NCBI GenBank assembly: GCA_024644405.1
Contig: JAHELC010000019.1
Location: 1-32,778 of the forward strand
Length of the DNA stretch: 32,778 nucleotides
Source: Nitrospinaceae bacterium
Lineage (GTDB): Bacteria; Nitrospinota; Nitrospinia; Nitrospinales; Nitrospinaceae
Direction of reading: 5' to 3'
Below, piece after piece: positions 32,085 to 32,778 of this stretch. Every line of letters begins with the position of its first letter. Position 1 is the first letter of the stretch. Below the pieces are notes generated by a model. That model was not told where the DNA came from, searched no databases, and saw only the letters and a list, made by a program, of their open reading frames with translations. The position numbers and the translations under genes were made by a program.

Positions 32085-32113
32085 TTGCCGTTCGTTGTCC
32101 GGGTCTTTATATT
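32085..32113 (+). promoter_or_regulatory. rRNA promoter P1
   Basis: TTGCCG (32085-32090), a 17-base spacer and TATATT (32108-32113). Confidence 0.65.
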
Positions 32114-32218
32114 GATACCTTACCGAAGCAAAGGTTCTTTGTATTTCGCGGCATTTTGGAGGGGCCAGATCATTTGCGCCTCCCAACCTTCCTATTCTCA
32201 ATTAAATAAATTTTTTAG

Positions 32219-32247
32219 TTGACGAAACCCACAGGGGGGTCTATGCT
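32219..32247 (+). promoter_or_regulatory. rRNA promoter P2
   Basis: TTGACG (32219-32224), a 17-base spacer and TATGCT (32242-32247), preceded by an AT-rich block. The start point would lie about 95 bases before the 16S gene. Confidence 0.8.
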
Positions 32248-32265
32248 GTCCAACTTTGCTTTTAT

Positions 32266-32276
32266 AGCTCTTTGAA
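32266..32276 (+). promoter_or_regulatory. boxA antitermination site
   Basis: AGCTCTTTGAA matches the rRNA boxA consensus (TGCTCTTTAA) and lies in the leader, where the antitermination complex assembles. Confidence 0.6.
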
Positions 32277-32347
32277 ATTAAAAGGTGCCAAATGAAATTG
32301 CGGGTGCCAACGTTTATTGTACTTTGAGGACAATTTTTTCAGTTTTA

Positions 32348-32778
<431 letters not shown>

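Larger units (their letters stand above)
31893..32347. other. rRNA operon leader and promoter region
   Basis: 455 bases without a gene. The stretch carries two good promoters (32085-32113 and 32219-32247) and a boxA motif upstream of the 16S gene. An AT-rich block at 32200-32218 before the second promoter resembles an UP element. Nothing distinct is seen in 31893-32080. Confidence 0.6.

Overview
The window most likely comes from a Gram-negative, aerobic, menaquinone-using bacterium, and a member of the Nitrospinota (Nitrospina-like) is my best guess. The evidence is mixed. The partial 16S rRNA gene at the right edge does not read as a proteobacterial one. Menaquinone is made by the futalosine route (mqnE and a UbiA-type prenyltransferase). 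A di-haem cytochrome c is fused to a haem-b domain of the type found in DMSO-reductase-type-II / nitrite-oxidoreductase gamma subunits. Lipoproteins and signal peptides indicate an outer membrane. The lineage is an inference; a 16S search would settle it.

Layout. Positions 1-3500: a minus-strand tRNA-Thr(CGU), an oxygen-dependent protoporphyrinogen oxidase, a FIST-domain sensor protein, a stand-alone Nfu_N domain protein and a 48-residue membrane peptide. Positions 3480-5550: a gene-poor, AT-richer stretch with two small minus-strand membrane proteins and many inverted repeats, including a 20-bp stem whose G-U pairs show it is read as minus-strand RNA. Positions 5554-11800: a minus-strand RNase Z-like hydrolase, then a plus-strand run from a good promoter: a DUF1566 protein, the di-haem cytochrome c/haem-b fusion, a protein carrying one CxxCH and one HExxH motif, and three lipoproteins (two of them BamE-like paralogues). 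Positions 11873-18770: an orphan NuoB divergent from a leucine-rich-repeat protein, a decayed tyrosine recombinase, a DUF2939 membrane protein, small membrane proteins and a pentapeptide-repeat protein. Positions 18916-24820: a DUF488 protein, a GT4 glycosyltransferase directly followed by an 800-residue phosphodiesterase/EEP fusion, then convergent cheB and cheY-like genes.

Positions 25039-27238 hold a minus-strand operon: a UbiA-family prenyltransferase, a 76-codon gene, then mqnE. The 76-codon gene is the main discovery of this reading. Its product matches, without gaps, the core of the ribosome-rescue factor ArfA, and a 17-bp mRNA hairpin lies inside its coding sequence just before the stop codon. 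That is the arrangement by which arfA mRNA is turned into a non-stop message. Here it sits between two menaquinone genes, 8 nt upstream of mqnE.

Positions 27417-31892: an MsbA-like ABC exporter and a CDP-alcohol phosphatidyltransferase on the plus strand, converging on a minus-strand HpnA-like reductase and a ketopantoate-reductase-family gene. The window ends with tandem rRNA promoters, a boxA and the first ~430 bases of a 16S rRNA gene. Apart from the decayed recombinase no mobile element is seen, and there is no CRISPR array.
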